A stretch of 64,000 nucleotides of DNA from positions 13,994,424-14,058,423 of the forward strand of contig NC_089732.1 in NCBI RefSeq assembly GCF_035083965.1. Direction: 5' to 3'. Of the stretch, positions 1-12,600 are shown piece by piece. This DNA is from Branchiostoma lanceolatum. Lineage: Eukaryota > Chordata > Leptocardii > Amphioxiformes > Branchiostomatidae. Under the pieces are notes generated by a model. The model saw only the letters and a list, made by a program, of their open reading frames with translations, had not been told where the DNA came from and searched no databases. The position numbers were made by a program, and so were the translations under genes. The number at the start of each line of letters is the position of its first letter. Within the stretch, counting starts at the first letter, position 1.

Positions 1-16
1 ACATAACGCCTGGCTA

Positions 17-400
17 GTGCCCTACACCCTCAGAAAAGCAGGCCTATTGCTCGATTCGTTGGCTCGCCCGCGTAGGGGCCCCGCTAGACACGGTTCTGGC
101 GACGTTTCTGACCGTTGCTCATGAATAATTAATGAGCCACCCTTATTTGGCACAATTTGGCGGTTAATTTGTTCTGAACCTAAAGTAACGATGTGAGACG
201 TAACCTGATTGGTTGATAGCTTCCCAGCGTCCTTTGCGCGTTTGCTCTAGATAAGGTTTATCAAACCCTCTGATTGGCTGAAGCTGTTTTGATGACGACG
301 TCGCCAGAACCGTGTCTACCGGGGCTAAAGAGCAGGGCCCCTACACGAGCGAGCCAACGAATCGAGCGATAGGGGTCCTGCTTTTAGGAGGGCGGTGCCT
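17..400. mobile_element. Inverted-repeat element (MITE family 1)
   Basis: About 85-bp TIRs face each other: CTCGATTCGTTGGCTCG and GACACGGTTCTGGCGACG at the left are mirrored at the right. The interior (TAATTAATGAGC, then ATTGGTTGATAGCTTCCCAGC) recurs at 39.5-39.8 kb, defining a family. No coding capacity. Confidence 0.8.
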
Positions 401-610
401 TATTACATTAAATTACTATAAACTACCGAGTGAGCGAAGAGAAGTGAGTGCTGCTGATCCGTAGACGTCACGTAGTGCAAGCTGTTCTTGTTATTCCTGA
501 ACGGTAGAAAGTTAGATTGGTCCTGCCAAACCCTTTGTAAGTTCAAGGGAACGGACAAAACTGATTTACAGATAGCTTGGAAAAAAGACTAAACTGACTA
601 AACTCTTCAG

Positions 611-1164
611 TTTCAGACCAAGAGGAGGAGATTGAGATGCAAACAAGGAAGGGTGCCAGTTCAGTTGACCTGAACCCTGAACCTAAGACACCCAACCCGG
701 TAATTATAAGTTAAATGTTTACTGTTATATATTAAAAATACACTCACGAGTATTAGTGATGGTAACATTGTTTTGCTAAAGACTGCTAAATGTAGATGGC
801 AAGACCATGGCTGACTATTTGAATCATCAAACAGCGGTATTTTCCACAAGCCAACTCCAATATCTAACAAGTTCGTAAAGTCGTTTTATATCTAACAAAT
901 TCGTAAATATAATATATAAACCCAACTGTTACGTCTAAGTGACAACATTCAAACTTGCAATCTGTTTTTATGGAAAGTTTATGTATTTTGATTTGATGTC
1001 TGTCTGTCTGTTTGTTTGTTTGTTTGTTTGTTTGTTTGTTTGTTTGACGTTCAATATATCTTTTCCAGCCTAACTCCGGGTTTAAGAACGGTTTCCTGGC
1101 CATCTACCTGCTTGTCCTGACTGGGTTCATAGCTGCTATGCTCACCTTCATCATACTGCACTAA
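611..1164 (+). CDS. FRRS1: FRRS1-like gene A, last two coding exons (5' part lies outside the window)
   Basis: Two exons on the plus strand match the last two exons of the complete FRRS1-like gene downstream. The penultimate exon runs from 611 (or 617; both TTTCAG and the preceding TTCAG fit the phase) to 699 and ends in the shared segment VDLNPEPKTPNP before a GT donor. The last exon, 1069-1164, follows a TTTTCCAG acceptor and encodes a hydrophobic C-terminal membrane segment (GFLAIYLLVLTGF) ending in TAA. Exon phases and the 96-nt last exon equal those of gene B, so this is the 3' end of a tandem paralogue. By family it would be a membrane cytochrome b561 reductase; the catalytic exons are not in the window. 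The intron holds a TTTG microsatellite. Confidence 0.88.
991..1046 (+). repeat. TCTG/TTTG microsatellite
   Basis: (GTCT)n followed by (TTTG)n in the last intron of FRRS1-like gene A. Confidence 0.95.
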
Positions 1165-1256
1165 CCATTTTCCGCTAATTATGCATATCCCTGTATCAAT
1201 TCACTAGCTTGCTACCATCCTTACAAACCAGGCCCGCCGCCTGTGCATATCAAATA

Positions 1257-1454
1257 ACAACCCTGGCGTACAGGCCTGTGAGCCGTCCTTCTTCTCACTG
1301 CGTTAGCCCCGGCAGGCCCTGATTAGCCAATCACGTCGCCGCATACGGTCAAGAGGCAACGTGATTGGCTGGTAACTTTTGATTTGATTAGCTGATGGCT
1401 GACCAGGACTAACGCAGCGAGAATGGATCACAGGCCGGTACACCAGGGTCGTTG
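1257..1454. mobile_element. Short fold-back MITE
   Basis: TIRs of about 45 bp: CCCTGGCGTACAGGCCTGTG at the left against the reverse complement of CACAGGCCGGTACACCAGGG at the right. The spacer contains a second inverted pair (GCCAATCACGT / ACGTGATTGGC). No ORF. Confidence 0.8.
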
Positions 1455-1629
1455 CTAGAATCACGAAAGCGTCGGACTTGAAATGGAAGGATGTTAGAGC
1501 TATTAGAGCTAAAACTTCCTGGCAGTATCATCAATTGCTGACGTCACATATCCATCATATCACGTAGCATTTGAAGTGATTTGTAATTTCAAAATGCTGA
1601 GGTGCAGTCGGTGAGACATGTTTCTTGCC

Positions 1630-2122
1630 TTGGAACTAGTGCTGCGTACCGGTACTGTGTACCGGTACTGTACCGTGAAAAACGATTAGGTACAGGTCGA
1701 GAATACCGGATCATGAAGTACCGGTACTGTGCCGATGTAAATCTACACCAAGTCTACGTTTATTTTGTGACTGATCTCCTAACCTCATAGCCTCATGAGC
1801 ATGACAGCAAGCATGACTAAAGTGACACGTTGAAACAGCGTAACTAATATGCGACAGATCATTCAGGAGGGCCAGAAGTGTTGATAGCAAGGCCAAGAGA
1901 GTTTGGCAGTAGGAACCTAGTTATATTCTTTGAATAAAGATGCTGACAAGTTTTAAACAGCTCATTAAGGTTTCTGTCATTATTGAAGAAGTTCAGAAGA
2001 ACTCATGTTAATTTGTAAAATTGTTCAGGTACAGGTACAGGTCCGGACCTGTACCTAAACCTCTGTACCGATACCTGTACCTGTACCTGATGTTACGTTT
2101 AGGTACGCAGCATTACTTGGAA
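1630..2122. mobile_element. Element with GTACCGGTAC-rich ends
   Basis: Ends TTGGAACTAGTGCTGCGTACC and GGTACGCAGCATTACTTGGA form about 20-bp TIRs. Inside each end lies a run of GTACCGGTAC or GGTACAGGTACAGGTCC motifs (1645-1735 and 2029-2090). No coding frame; the superfamily is not recognised. Confidence 0.65.
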
Positions 2123-2815
2123 CGCATTTTAGCTGTTTCACTGAGCGTCTAAAACTCTTCAAGTTGTTATAAGAATAGAATATCTTTTGAGCATACTAGT
2201 GACGATATACGATATCTGTAAAAGAACTACTGTAATTCTTGATTTCTTAACTGTAACTTAATTTTAGCTTATTTAACGGTCACTAGTTAGTTAAACGATA
2301 AAATTTCATCAAAGGAAATATTTGATCACTAACATTTGAGACAGTGATGTTTGTTCCCACCGTTAGAATCAAGTGCCATGACCTACTTCATTTTCCCCCA
2401 ACCGCTATAGTTTCCTGCCGCTATATTAAGTGATTCACAGTACATATAAACAGTTTGTGACATTATTTAGATTTTGATGTGAACTTAGATGTAACAAATT
2501 CCGATTAAAATTTGAGAAAAATGTATTAGCTTATCTTACGAATTTCAAATTTTACAAGCTGTGTGAGCCACTATGTCACCGTGCATGTTTTGTAAATAGA
2601 CCCAGTTTGCACAAGGGAATCCATTTTTTTTTTACATTTGTTTACATTATTTGTTTTACCACCGGTTACGGGACGGTCAAAATCGTCCTAGGACGTCATA
2701 CAATTTTAATGTTGCTTGAATTTCAAGCAGGCTGTTATAGACCAACCACCGACAAGAATTTAAAACAGCCCATTCCAACAACAAGCTTAAGACAGCTGAA
2801 TTGTAGGCGTAATTT

Positions 2816-3727
2816 AGGCCAATTTTCAACTAGAATTAAGTATTTGTGCTACATATACTTCAGGTTTTCTATGTTTGTTTAGCGATTACGGGGTCCTTTC
2901 ATAAATATGAATTGCTATTGAATTTTTCTTTTTATTTGAGTTGAATGTGTGGTAGTTGTGTGCCGATTTGTTAAAGATAGAGAGAACGCTAGCGACCGAA
3001 AGAAATACCCGTCCCAATGAAATGGTATGGCGACCCTGTAACGTCACAATTCAAGATGGCGGCCACCACTCATGCCGACGGATCCAACAAAGGTTTTGCT
3101 ACGCAAACATGTAATGAATACTTTTATTTTTTTGTCGATTTGTTGTTGGATAAAAATCTCAGTGCCAAACTCGCGAACCCCATTACACGTCTCCGGGTGA
3201 GCCCTCGCCGCCTAGCATGTTATGTCTGAACTGCAACCACGCCCTCTGTACATATTGTGGCCGTTCCATATTGCATACGTTCAATATAATACCGTTACGC
3301 AGGGACCGTTACGCGTTGCTAGGAATCCCCGCCCCGGTTGACCTTTGGTTGACCTCTGCTGTACCACAGTATCACAATGATTCAGCAATACGCGAGTCTC
3401 GTCTATTACAAGTTTGCATAGCAAAACCTTTGTTGGAACCGTTGGCATGTGCGGTGGCCGCCATCTTGATTTTGTGACGTCGCAGGTCAGCCATAACATT
3501 TAATTGGGGGGGGGGGTGTTTTTTGGGGTCGCTAGCGTTCTCTCTAATTTTAACAAATCGGCACACAACTATCACAAATTCAACTTAAATGAATATAGAA
3601 ATTCAATACCAATGCATATTTATAAAAAAGACCCCGTAATCGCTAAGCTAACATGATCTAACATAGCAAACCTGAAGTATATGTAACACAAATCACTTAA
3701 CTCTAGTTCTAGATCTGTTTGAACGTG
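2816..3727. mobile_element. Fold-back element with long TIRs (about 280 bp)
   Basis: The left arm (about 2816-3115) and the right arm (about 3405-3727) are imperfect inverted copies, sharing for example ACATATACTTCAGGTTT, AGCGATTACGGGGTC and AAGATGGCGGCCACC. The central 290 bp is unique. The right arm holds a G tract at 3505. Ends are approximate because another repeat abuts at 3745. Confidence 0.75.
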
Positions 3728-3744
3728 GCCATACCGTGACATAT

Positions 3745-5110
3745 AGTTATCTTCGCCGAGTACTTGTACTCGGAGAAGATTATGTATTCGGTTGAAAAAT
3801 CTGTTGGGTGGGTCTGAATGTATGTCAGGAGCATAACTCAAGAAAGCTTCAATGAATCTTTATGATTTTTGGTAGGTGTGTAGTGGTTGTGCAAAGGAAA
3901 CTTAAGTTCGAAAATGGTTCACCTTGCGTTTTTCAACAGTACTGCAGCAGACTTTACATTTTTGTGTGTTTGTATGTAGGCAAAAAAAGTGACGGAAACG
4001 TTGATGGATCTTCATGATTTTTTGCAGGTGTGTAGATGTTGTGAAAACGGGGGTCAAGTTAAAAAAATGGTTCCCCTGGTATTTTCCGTTGGTACTGCAG
4101 CGGGCTTTGTGTGGATGTGTATTTGTATGTCGCCAGCATAACTCGAGAAGCTGTTGATGGATCCGTATGATATTTAGTGGATGGGTAGGGTTTACAGAAA
4201 GGAAGGTCAAGTTCGATAATGGGCCTTCTAGCGGGTACCTAAGGTACTGCAGCGGAGCTTTAAAATTTAGGGGCATATTTTCTGAAAGTGCTATGGTCAT
4301 GATTTTTGTGTGGTAGATAGTTCATGCCACAGAAAGTAAGTTCTGTAAATTTTGGCTCCCTAGCGGCTTGTTTGGAACTGCAGTGGGTGTTTTTGTTTTG
4401 ACCTTCGGACATGAATAACTTGAGAAGGGGTCGACAGATCGTCGTGATGTTTGGTATGTAGAGAGCTCAGATGGTGCTTTACATTATCAATGACTAATTA
4501 TGCAAATCAGGAGCTAATTTGCATAATTAGTAAGGAAAGTTTGTTAACCTACTGCATTTCAATGGGACATGGGACACTGTCAGGTCATGTAAACAGATGG
4601 CCTTGCATAAAGTCAAATAAATAAACTATTCTCCAAGCAGAGGTGTGGGTTCTGCTGGTTTAATGCGTTCAGTTTAGGCATTTTTGTTCAACACGGTTGG
4701 CGACATAACGAAATAGGGACAAAATAGAAAGCCCAGCAGGACAAAAACACCTAAAAACACGTCAACCACCAGCCAGATTTATTCTATTCATATATATTGA
4801 CTGTACTATTTCATCATCACTTTCAACTTACAACACTGCAATATCGAACCTTTGTGGCCCATATAATATCAACATACTCTTATTTTTTCATGACCAGTTA
4901 TAACATATATCAGCACACTCTACACATATACTAGTCCTGTACCACCAAATGATTTTTAACCATATCTAGACTGGACTAATTCGCCCCATCATAACTTCCA
5001 AATGGTATGGTGCATGATCAAATTTGCAGGGGGTGATAAGCACGTAAATATTAATCACTCTCCATGATAAGCCTTGATTATTTGGCGAAGATAATGTGTT
5101 CGTGGAACTC
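3745..5110. repeat. Dispersed repeat built of about 150-bp degenerate tandem units
   Basis: The segment begins with an imperfect palindrome (CTTCGCCGAGTACTTGTACTCGGAGAAG) and ends near TTTGGCGAAGATAATG. Inside, four or more diverged units repeat the pattern: 'gtaggtgtgtag', 'caagttcgaaaatgg', 'ggtactgcagcgg', 'ataactcgagaag'. Similar units are at about 19070-19230 and 19790-19945 in an FRRS1 intron. No protein is encoded. Confidence 0.55.
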
Positions 5111-5507
5111 TAGTTGTTTATAGATTTTCCACCTGGAAAACTGGTGTGAAACGCTCAGTCGAAATCATAAACAGCATTGCTATAATTTGTAGGGAACAGC
5201 TACATAAACAGAAATGCTATTCTATGAAAAAGCTATAGCATGCAATAAATTTTATTATAACTTCTAGCATATCGTTTTACGGCTGCCAATATCAAGTGCT
5301 ATTCCTCCATAAAATGTCATCTTTGTCGACATATTGGGATAAATATTTGTTTCTTTTCCTCTAAAGGTCAGGTCAGTTATTAGCATAAAAGCTCAATTTG
5401 TGTTGTTGAAATCCATGACAAAGTTTGATCTTTACTTAAACACAAGGCAATTGTTGCTCACTTCAAATTTTCAGTCGTACTACGTACAAAGAAATTTAAG
5501 TTAAAAG

Positions 5508-5775
5508 TTAAAGTGACCCGGGCGTCCTGAAAAGACGCATAGGGGTGGCGCCCGAATCTCCATTTCTATAACCCTTGGGCCACACGCATTTGTGCAAGTC
5601 ACTACAGCAGGGGGCTGATCCACTGGTAGTGATGTGTGTGTTTAACTACCATACACTTTACCAAATGCTGAGTGCTAAGCAGAGAAAGCAGTATGTACCA
5701 TTTTTGAAGTGTTCTGTATGACCCGGCCGGGGTTCTATTAACTCACGACCTACTGTGTACAACGTGAGCGATATT
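5508..5775 (-). mobile_element. tRNA-derived SINE, copy 1
   Basis: About 80% similar by eye to 57968-58265. At the high-coordinate end, the minus strand shows a decayed tRNA-like head. The body includes CCCTTGGGCCACACGCATT and GCAAGTCACTACAGCAGGGG. Confidence 0.65.
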
Positions 5776-5831
5776 TGCTTTGAGTTGAAGTAAGATAAAT
5801 CTTTGTCATGAGGCCAGTTACTTATCAAATA

Positions 5832-6041
5832 CTGTAAATGCATTTAAGTTCACGTGGTCTTTATTTCGCGGTAGGCAGAAAATGGCGTGTTCGCGATGGT
5901 TTTAATTAAGTTCGCGTTTGAAACAATAGTAGCGCTACAGTCATGGGTGGGCAAAATGTTTCACGGTGGTTTTAAGTTCGCGCTGAAAGTTCCGTGAAAA
6001 CCGCGAACATAAAACCGCCGCGAACATTTCTGAATCTACAG
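5832..6041. mobile_element. TA-type MITE (CTGTAAATGC family), copy 1
   Basis: A palindromic element starting CTGTAAATGCATTT and ending TCTACAG, flanked by TA on both sides. The interior repeats 'ttcgcggtggttttaagttcgcg' in both orientations. The same family is at 34541-34742. Confidence 0.75.
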
Positions 6042-6534
6042 TAAGGCCACAGCAAGTAATTTTTATGGATAACATCAGCGCGCTCATTAATTTTCGCCTG
6101 ATTTCGAAACAAATAACAAGAAATTTCATTGCCCTCCGACGGTGGTCAACATACCAAAAATTGGCAAATATGTCGTAAACGTTGACAGTCTAAGGTGTTA
6201 GTTTATTGAGATGTATACACATCTACAAGGACATGTTTACTGTTGAATCGAGGAGGTTTTATATCATATATGAATGGATACAGGACTAATACATTGGTTG
6301 AATACGGGACTAAAAGACCTGTTGGTCATGATATCATATTTCGTTGCCTCAATTCTTGTTTAACAAGATTTATGATCTCAAAATTTCAAAATATAGGAAT
6401 CTTGTTTTCTTTGCCCGCCTTGTTTTTTTTCGCCCTATCTCATTAATTTTGGAGTCTGCGGAGGATGTCATCCATAAAATTCACTTGCTGTGGCCTAACC
6501 TAGCAACTGTGTCCGCGCGCCATCTCCTACTGTG

Positions 6535-6543
6535 TATATAAAT
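6535..6543 (+). promoter_or_regulatory. Candidate TATA box of FRRS1-like gene B
   Basis: TATATAAAT lies about 125 bp upstream of the ATG at 6664, leaving room for a transcription start near 6565-6570 and a 5' UTR of about 95 nt. The position is plausible, but no transcript evidence is available. Confidence 0.45.
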
Positions 6544-6663
6544 CATTAGGCGTGGTCGCTCCCTGACCCATCGTTGACCTAACGGGGCTCTCACTTACAC
6601 AACGGACCGCTGGGCGGACACTACATCCTGTAGCGCTGAGTGTTTCTATCCCTACTCTGCAAG

Positions 6664-9600
6664 ATGCTTCTGCTTTCAGCGACTGTTGCGATCATTTTTG
6701 TACTGAGTAACAATGGTGTGAATGGTTACTCTTCTTACGTACCGCCCTCGGCCTGTGCTACCCTAACCCCAGCTCACCTCGTCCCGGGACAAACATCGAC
6801 CCCTCCCTACGAGCTTCTCGTGGACAAACAGACATACGGCGTGGGAGAACAAATAACCGGTAAGTCTTCCGTAGAAAGAATATACGTCTTATTCATGTAG
6901 CTAACATCAGGTGATTATCTAGCAAAAGAATGGTATGGGTATCAATGTATGACTTATGAGGTTACGTAAGGAGGCTGACCTATAGCCATCAATCTCTCCC
7001 AGGACTGACTAGGCTTCTAGGGGTTTGCGGATTCGATGGGGTGGTCTACTAGGTGGGCTAGGAGGTGGGCTACCTCAGCACTGTACCCTTTCTGGGCCTC
7101 AAGGCTATTCATGGGGGTTTAGCATCGAATGGAATTTCCTTGAGGAAAAGATGGGTCACTCTGTGGGTGGGCCGGAAGGAATGCAACTGATCATATTGCT
7201 TTGGGGATGCTACAGTGGGGGGTGGAGGTAGGGCAATGAGCATACATTTACATGGTGCAGGAGTTTGTTATCCTCAGTTTTAGATTTTTAAACCTGGAGC
7301 ACCATGTTCCCTGTTCCTTTACTGCTCAGTCAAGCCAACAGGACAGTAGCATTGTGGCTACACGAAAGAAATGAGCAACAAAAGCAACAATGATACATTG
7401 TACAAACACACACACAACATTCCAACCCACGCTCATGTACTGACACACATAACCACAAATACATTTTACATTTGTATACAAGCACATGCATTTAGGTACA
7501 TTCTAGTCTAAATGCTACCTTGTCCCCCCAACGACCTGGAGGTCAAGGGACTAGGTAGGTAGGTAGGTAGTCTAAATGTGAGACATATGTTTTGAATTTT
7601 GTCAAACAAAGGCTCCCTCATTCCCTAGCTGCCCTATCCAACTTCCAGTTTATTTCCCCTTGTACCTCTTCCCTTACATCCTGTTGTATACCATACTGAG
7701 TACTTAGAAGTTTGTTTATGATAAATGGCTTTTCTACCAGTCTTGGTGGAGTTCATTGCTGACATCTACCCCCCCCCCCCAACTGCCATATGATCAGCTG
7801 TTGCCTTCCCTCTAGCCCACCCACAGCTTGACCCAGTTTCTCTTCAAGGAAATTCCATAAGAGGCCAAGCCCCCATGCATAGCCTTGAGGCCCAGAAAGG
7901 GTACAATGCTGAGGTAGCCCACCGCACTAGCCCACCTAGTAGACCACCCCATCGAATCCGCAAACCCAGGCTTCTAGGGCATCCCGGTGATTTTGCCTGC
8001 CTGAATTCTAAAGGCCTCCAAGGGGGCTATAGTCAAAATTTTCATCGGCGCATGTTAGACCTGGTGCCGAAGAGCTGGACCGTGTGGGCCCTGGTAACAG
8101 TCTGTATTCCGGTTACCCGGAGATAAAAGATAGTTAGAGTTTAAGGGCCATTATCCAACAAGTGGAAAGTATTAAATCATTATTGACAGAATCGGGCCAG
8201 CAATGTTTATTTGTGTACATGGCTTACACAACCAAAAGGTCACCATGACAAGGCGAAACGTATTGTACGAAAATTGGGTACTGACAAATGTTTTTACGTT
8301 CCAATGCGTGTGATTTGATCGTAGATCGTGCAGTGCATCAATATAAATAGAAATCTTTATTGACACGACAAAAGTACAGCGACTTTCGTAAGGTCTTCTA
8401 CTACTATACATGCAAACAACAAACAATGGTATATAATGATTAACCTAAGCACAAGTATATGAATGCTTCAACATGTCGAGCTACTAGTTCTAAGATCTAA
8501 ACATTCTTTGATATATTTACCTATTTGTACACAGTAAGGGTTGTCTCCTTCTAGAATGTATTTGAATTTGTCTATAGACTGGAATGTACTAAATTCTGTT
8601 ATTAGTTAACGGGATGTTTTTGTGTTTTTTTTTGTTCTGTATTTTTGAAGTCTTTTTTTTTGGGGGGGGGGAGGGGTATATACAATTGCAAGTAGCCTTT
8701 TGGCTGCTCGACAATATCTGATGTATTGTTTCGAAATATACAGTATAATCATAGAAATCTGTTTTCTTGTTGTAGTTACTATACAGCGAACGGGCACGGA
8801 GACCTTTCAGGGTTTCTACATTCAGGCTCGCCCCGTGGGACAGAATCAACCCGTGGGAACGTTTATAGCGCTCAATGATAACAATACTCTGGTGGTAGAC
8901 TGTGCTCCGGACACACAGGTAAATATCTCTCTGTGTGTGTGTGCATGTCTGTGTGTTTGTGCGTGTCTGTGTGTGTATCTATATAGATATATGTGTGTGT
9001 GTGTGCGTCTGTTTGCGTGAAAAAATAAACTGTATTTGCATATCGGCGACTTAATCTTAGTCAACAGGATGTGTTGTGAACTGAGGGCAAAGGGTCAGCT
9101 CCCAGAAAGTAGGTCATCTCTAATCACGACCAGGCCTGTTGAGGTTCCGCGTCGGAGTTCAAATCTGACCAGGGTCATTACGTGGTAATCTGCCGGAAGT
9201 GCGTGGTCGTCACCCTGATTTCTGGCCCAGATTGCTTGGTGATGGTTTTAGCTGTGCATAGATTTTTTGTATCTCCTGAAAAGCCCGTGAGTTGTAGTAT
9301 TTTTGGGCGTGGTGAACTTGGTTCGCCATCGAAGCCCTTTTTATATATTACATATGGTCCGTCCGCGCCAACGGTGATGTACGTGTTTGTTTTTTTCGCC
9401 TGATGACCCAAATAGCAGCGTTTTAATGCAATTTCACTGAATTTGCGTCATCGGAGATCGCAGAACAAGTTATCACATGACTTTTTTTATTTTTCACCAT
9501 TTACTAAGCTTTCTCAGCATATATGCCGTGACCCCAGGAAAACTCTTTTTTTTCCAAGCAGGTTCGATCCAAAAAGGGTCAAAAATGATAATTCTCGGGT

Positions 9601-12600
9601 CAAAAATTTACATTTTACTATGGTTTCTATCCAAAAAAAAGGGACAACGGAAAATACCCATAAATAGATCGGAAAGCAGCAGAAAACCGCTTTTCGCCGA
9701 TATGATTGCATTTTCCGTCCTACTTATCTCGGCGGAATTGTAGCCCGTCGACCTGAGGTTGTCGGCTTACGTACGAAATCGTAAGAAAACTCCGGTCCGA
9801 GACTTTCAGCGCTTAGATATATATGCATAGTCTCTTTTACTTTCCTAGAATTGGTACTAGTCATAAGCAATCTTATTGAGCCAAGTGCGCATGTGCAGTC
9901 GTGATGCATTGTGGTCTAAGGTCAAAGTTGATTTAAGGTCTGTCAGCGCTAACGGCTTTGTCTCTAAGTGTAAGTGTATGGTCTCTAAGTCTAAACAATG
10001 TTTGGTCTCTAAAAGTGTATAAAATGTTATCACCGTTGTAACTTGTCACCTTGTTTTCATCAGAATGCCGTTGGACACAAAAAAATCGTGGACATTGTAG
10101 AGAAGACGGTTGTTTCCGTGATCTGGACTGCACCAAATGTGACTGTGGGGGACATCCAGTTTAGGTAAGTTATCTATAATACCAGTTCAGTAGCATAGTG
10201 GGTTACAAGCCACTTTTTGGTGAAAAACACATTTTCAAGATTACTCGATTTCTTACTCGATTTCACCAAAGCCTTTGACAAAGTCCCCAATAACAGACTT
10301 ATCTCAAAACTGGAGTACTATGGAATTCAAGGCACTACACTGAATTGGCTGAAGGATTTCCTGACCAACAGGGAGCAGACGGTAGTGGTAGAAGGGAAGG
10401 CCTCAGCTCCTGTTAGAGTAGCGTAGGGAGTTCCTCAAGGAACCGTCCTGGGACAGTTGTTCTTCCATTTGTACATAAACGACTTGCCAGATCAGCTTTA
10501 TTCAAATATGAGGTGGGCATAGTGGGTAACAAGCCACTTTTTTGGTGAAAAAACGACAACTCATGACCATCCCAGCCTCCATCTTTGATTTAGAAAAGAT
10601 TTTATTTTTCTAGAAAAGTCATCGAAATATCTTGTTTTAGTACGCTGTGTTTTGTGTTTTTAGGGCCACAGTTCTTCAAAACTTCGCGACATTCTGGGTC
10701 GATGCCTTGTCATCTCCCGTCATTTCCGACCCCACCGCTACACAGGGGCCCTCCAACGTTCCCATAGCAACAGAAGTAACCACGCCCTCCATCTCTACGG
10801 TGAGAAACAAGATTTTGTCTCTTGTAAAAAAAGTTGTATTATATGTAGTTTCATGATAATGTATATTAAAATGTAAATCATACCAGTTATAACATGTTCC
10901 CAGTCGGCAATTCTATATACCCTGGCTTATGGGTTAACGCATACATCAAACTGAGAACATAGTTTTGCATAATCTAGACACCGCACTAAGAAGACTAAGT
11001 ATACTTCATTTCTTATTTCAGGTCGGCCCAGTAGTTGACGAGGATCCACTTGGGGTATTTATGCCAATTCATTCTATTGTCATTACAGATATGACAGTCA
11101 TTTGTTCACTTTTAAAACTTTAACATGTATCATAACTTTGTTGTTAAAGGCACCCAGAGCATTTTATGAGGCTGGAAAACTGGACATATTCTAGTTGCTG
11201 TAATCTTTATGAAATTGACATCTAATGACACTGTTTACCACGTTTGCATGCGGATTTCTTATCAAAAGTGCTCAAAAGCGGCACAAAAATAAGCTACATG
11301 GTCATCTTTCAGTTTCACGCGCCTAGTGTAAATAGACCAATGCCATAGCCCCACCCACCTCCGTCAAAACGAAGAAATGCAAAATCAAAACATTAGAGTG
11401 CAAATATTTGATGGACTTGCAGTCACTCTCTCATTGGTCGAACTGCTAATTGTGATGGACAGTCAGGATCAGTCTACTAGGACTTGGATTTTCTATCAGT
11501 TTGACACCGTATCTTTGCACGTTTAATGTCGATATGTAATGGTATAACGTTATTGAAACTTAATATGTGTAGGAATGACTATAAATTGGATTTTTTTTTT
11601 CATTCAAGTTTTAAGCCTCATAAAATGCTCTGGATGCCTTTAACAGTGTCAGCTACATTGTACTCGACTGTCGTTCTTAAAAGATAGTAGTGAGTGCACA
11701 ATGGAAGGCAGGTTAAGATCACAAACTATCTATATTCTAGATCAGCACGGAAGGATGCGGAGTGACTAAGGGTTGTTATGGAGTTCCTGACGGCTGTTCG
11801 CCACCAATCTGTGACTACCTGGCGACCTGGGTCACTGGTACGTATTCCATAATCAAAGTTCAGGATATCCGTTATTGTTCTGTATATTCTATGACGAAGG
11901 TTCCTCAATATGAACCAAAAGATGTTGTACTGGCAAGTTGTTTTCAATAACTAGTTTTCGCACGAGCGATTTCTGAATAACATTATGATATGAAAGTGTG
12001 TGATTGTATGTAATGGGGGGGGGGGGGCATAGTGCGAGCCTCCTTCTCTCCTGTCCCTGGAACTTTTGAACTATAGGACACTGCACGAAATGGCCTCTGA
12101 TCCTAAAGTATCCTAACGTGATCCGGAACCTAAGATCCAGAAAAATCCGAACGGATCCGGGGCCGTGTGTTTCTAGGCAAGCAAATGGGCATCCAAATAT
12201 TGGGACTCAAGGTACCACTAACACACATGACTTGTGTAAGGGCCAAAGGTCACCATTACAGTCATGCGCAAAAGGTCCATTTTAATGGCATTTTAATTTC
12301 ACAAGTTTGCGCCGGTGGAAAATAGGCGAAACTCATTAGATTGACACTTTAGAGGTCAGACTACGCTGCCAATGTAAGTTTTCCATGATCTAAACTTCAG
12401 GTAGGTGACTTTTAACAGCCTTTTTCTTATATGTTCACCATTGGAAGTCTAGGGGCGAGTGAATACTGGACTTAAGCCTAGAATACGTACATACACAACT
12501 CAAATATGCCTGCCGAGAAATATGCGGCCCCGGATCCGTTCGGATTCTTCCGGATCTTAGGTTCCGGATCACGTCAGAATACTTCAGGATACGTCAGGAT

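Noticed and set aside
988..1046. Short regular repeats as a possible CRISPR-like array
   Set aside because: Simple tetranucleotide microsatellite without spacers, in an animal genome.
6640..6663. Longer FRRS1 N-terminus from a GTG at 6640
   Set aside because: Animal genes rarely start at GTG, and the ATG at 6664 directly precedes a good signal peptide.
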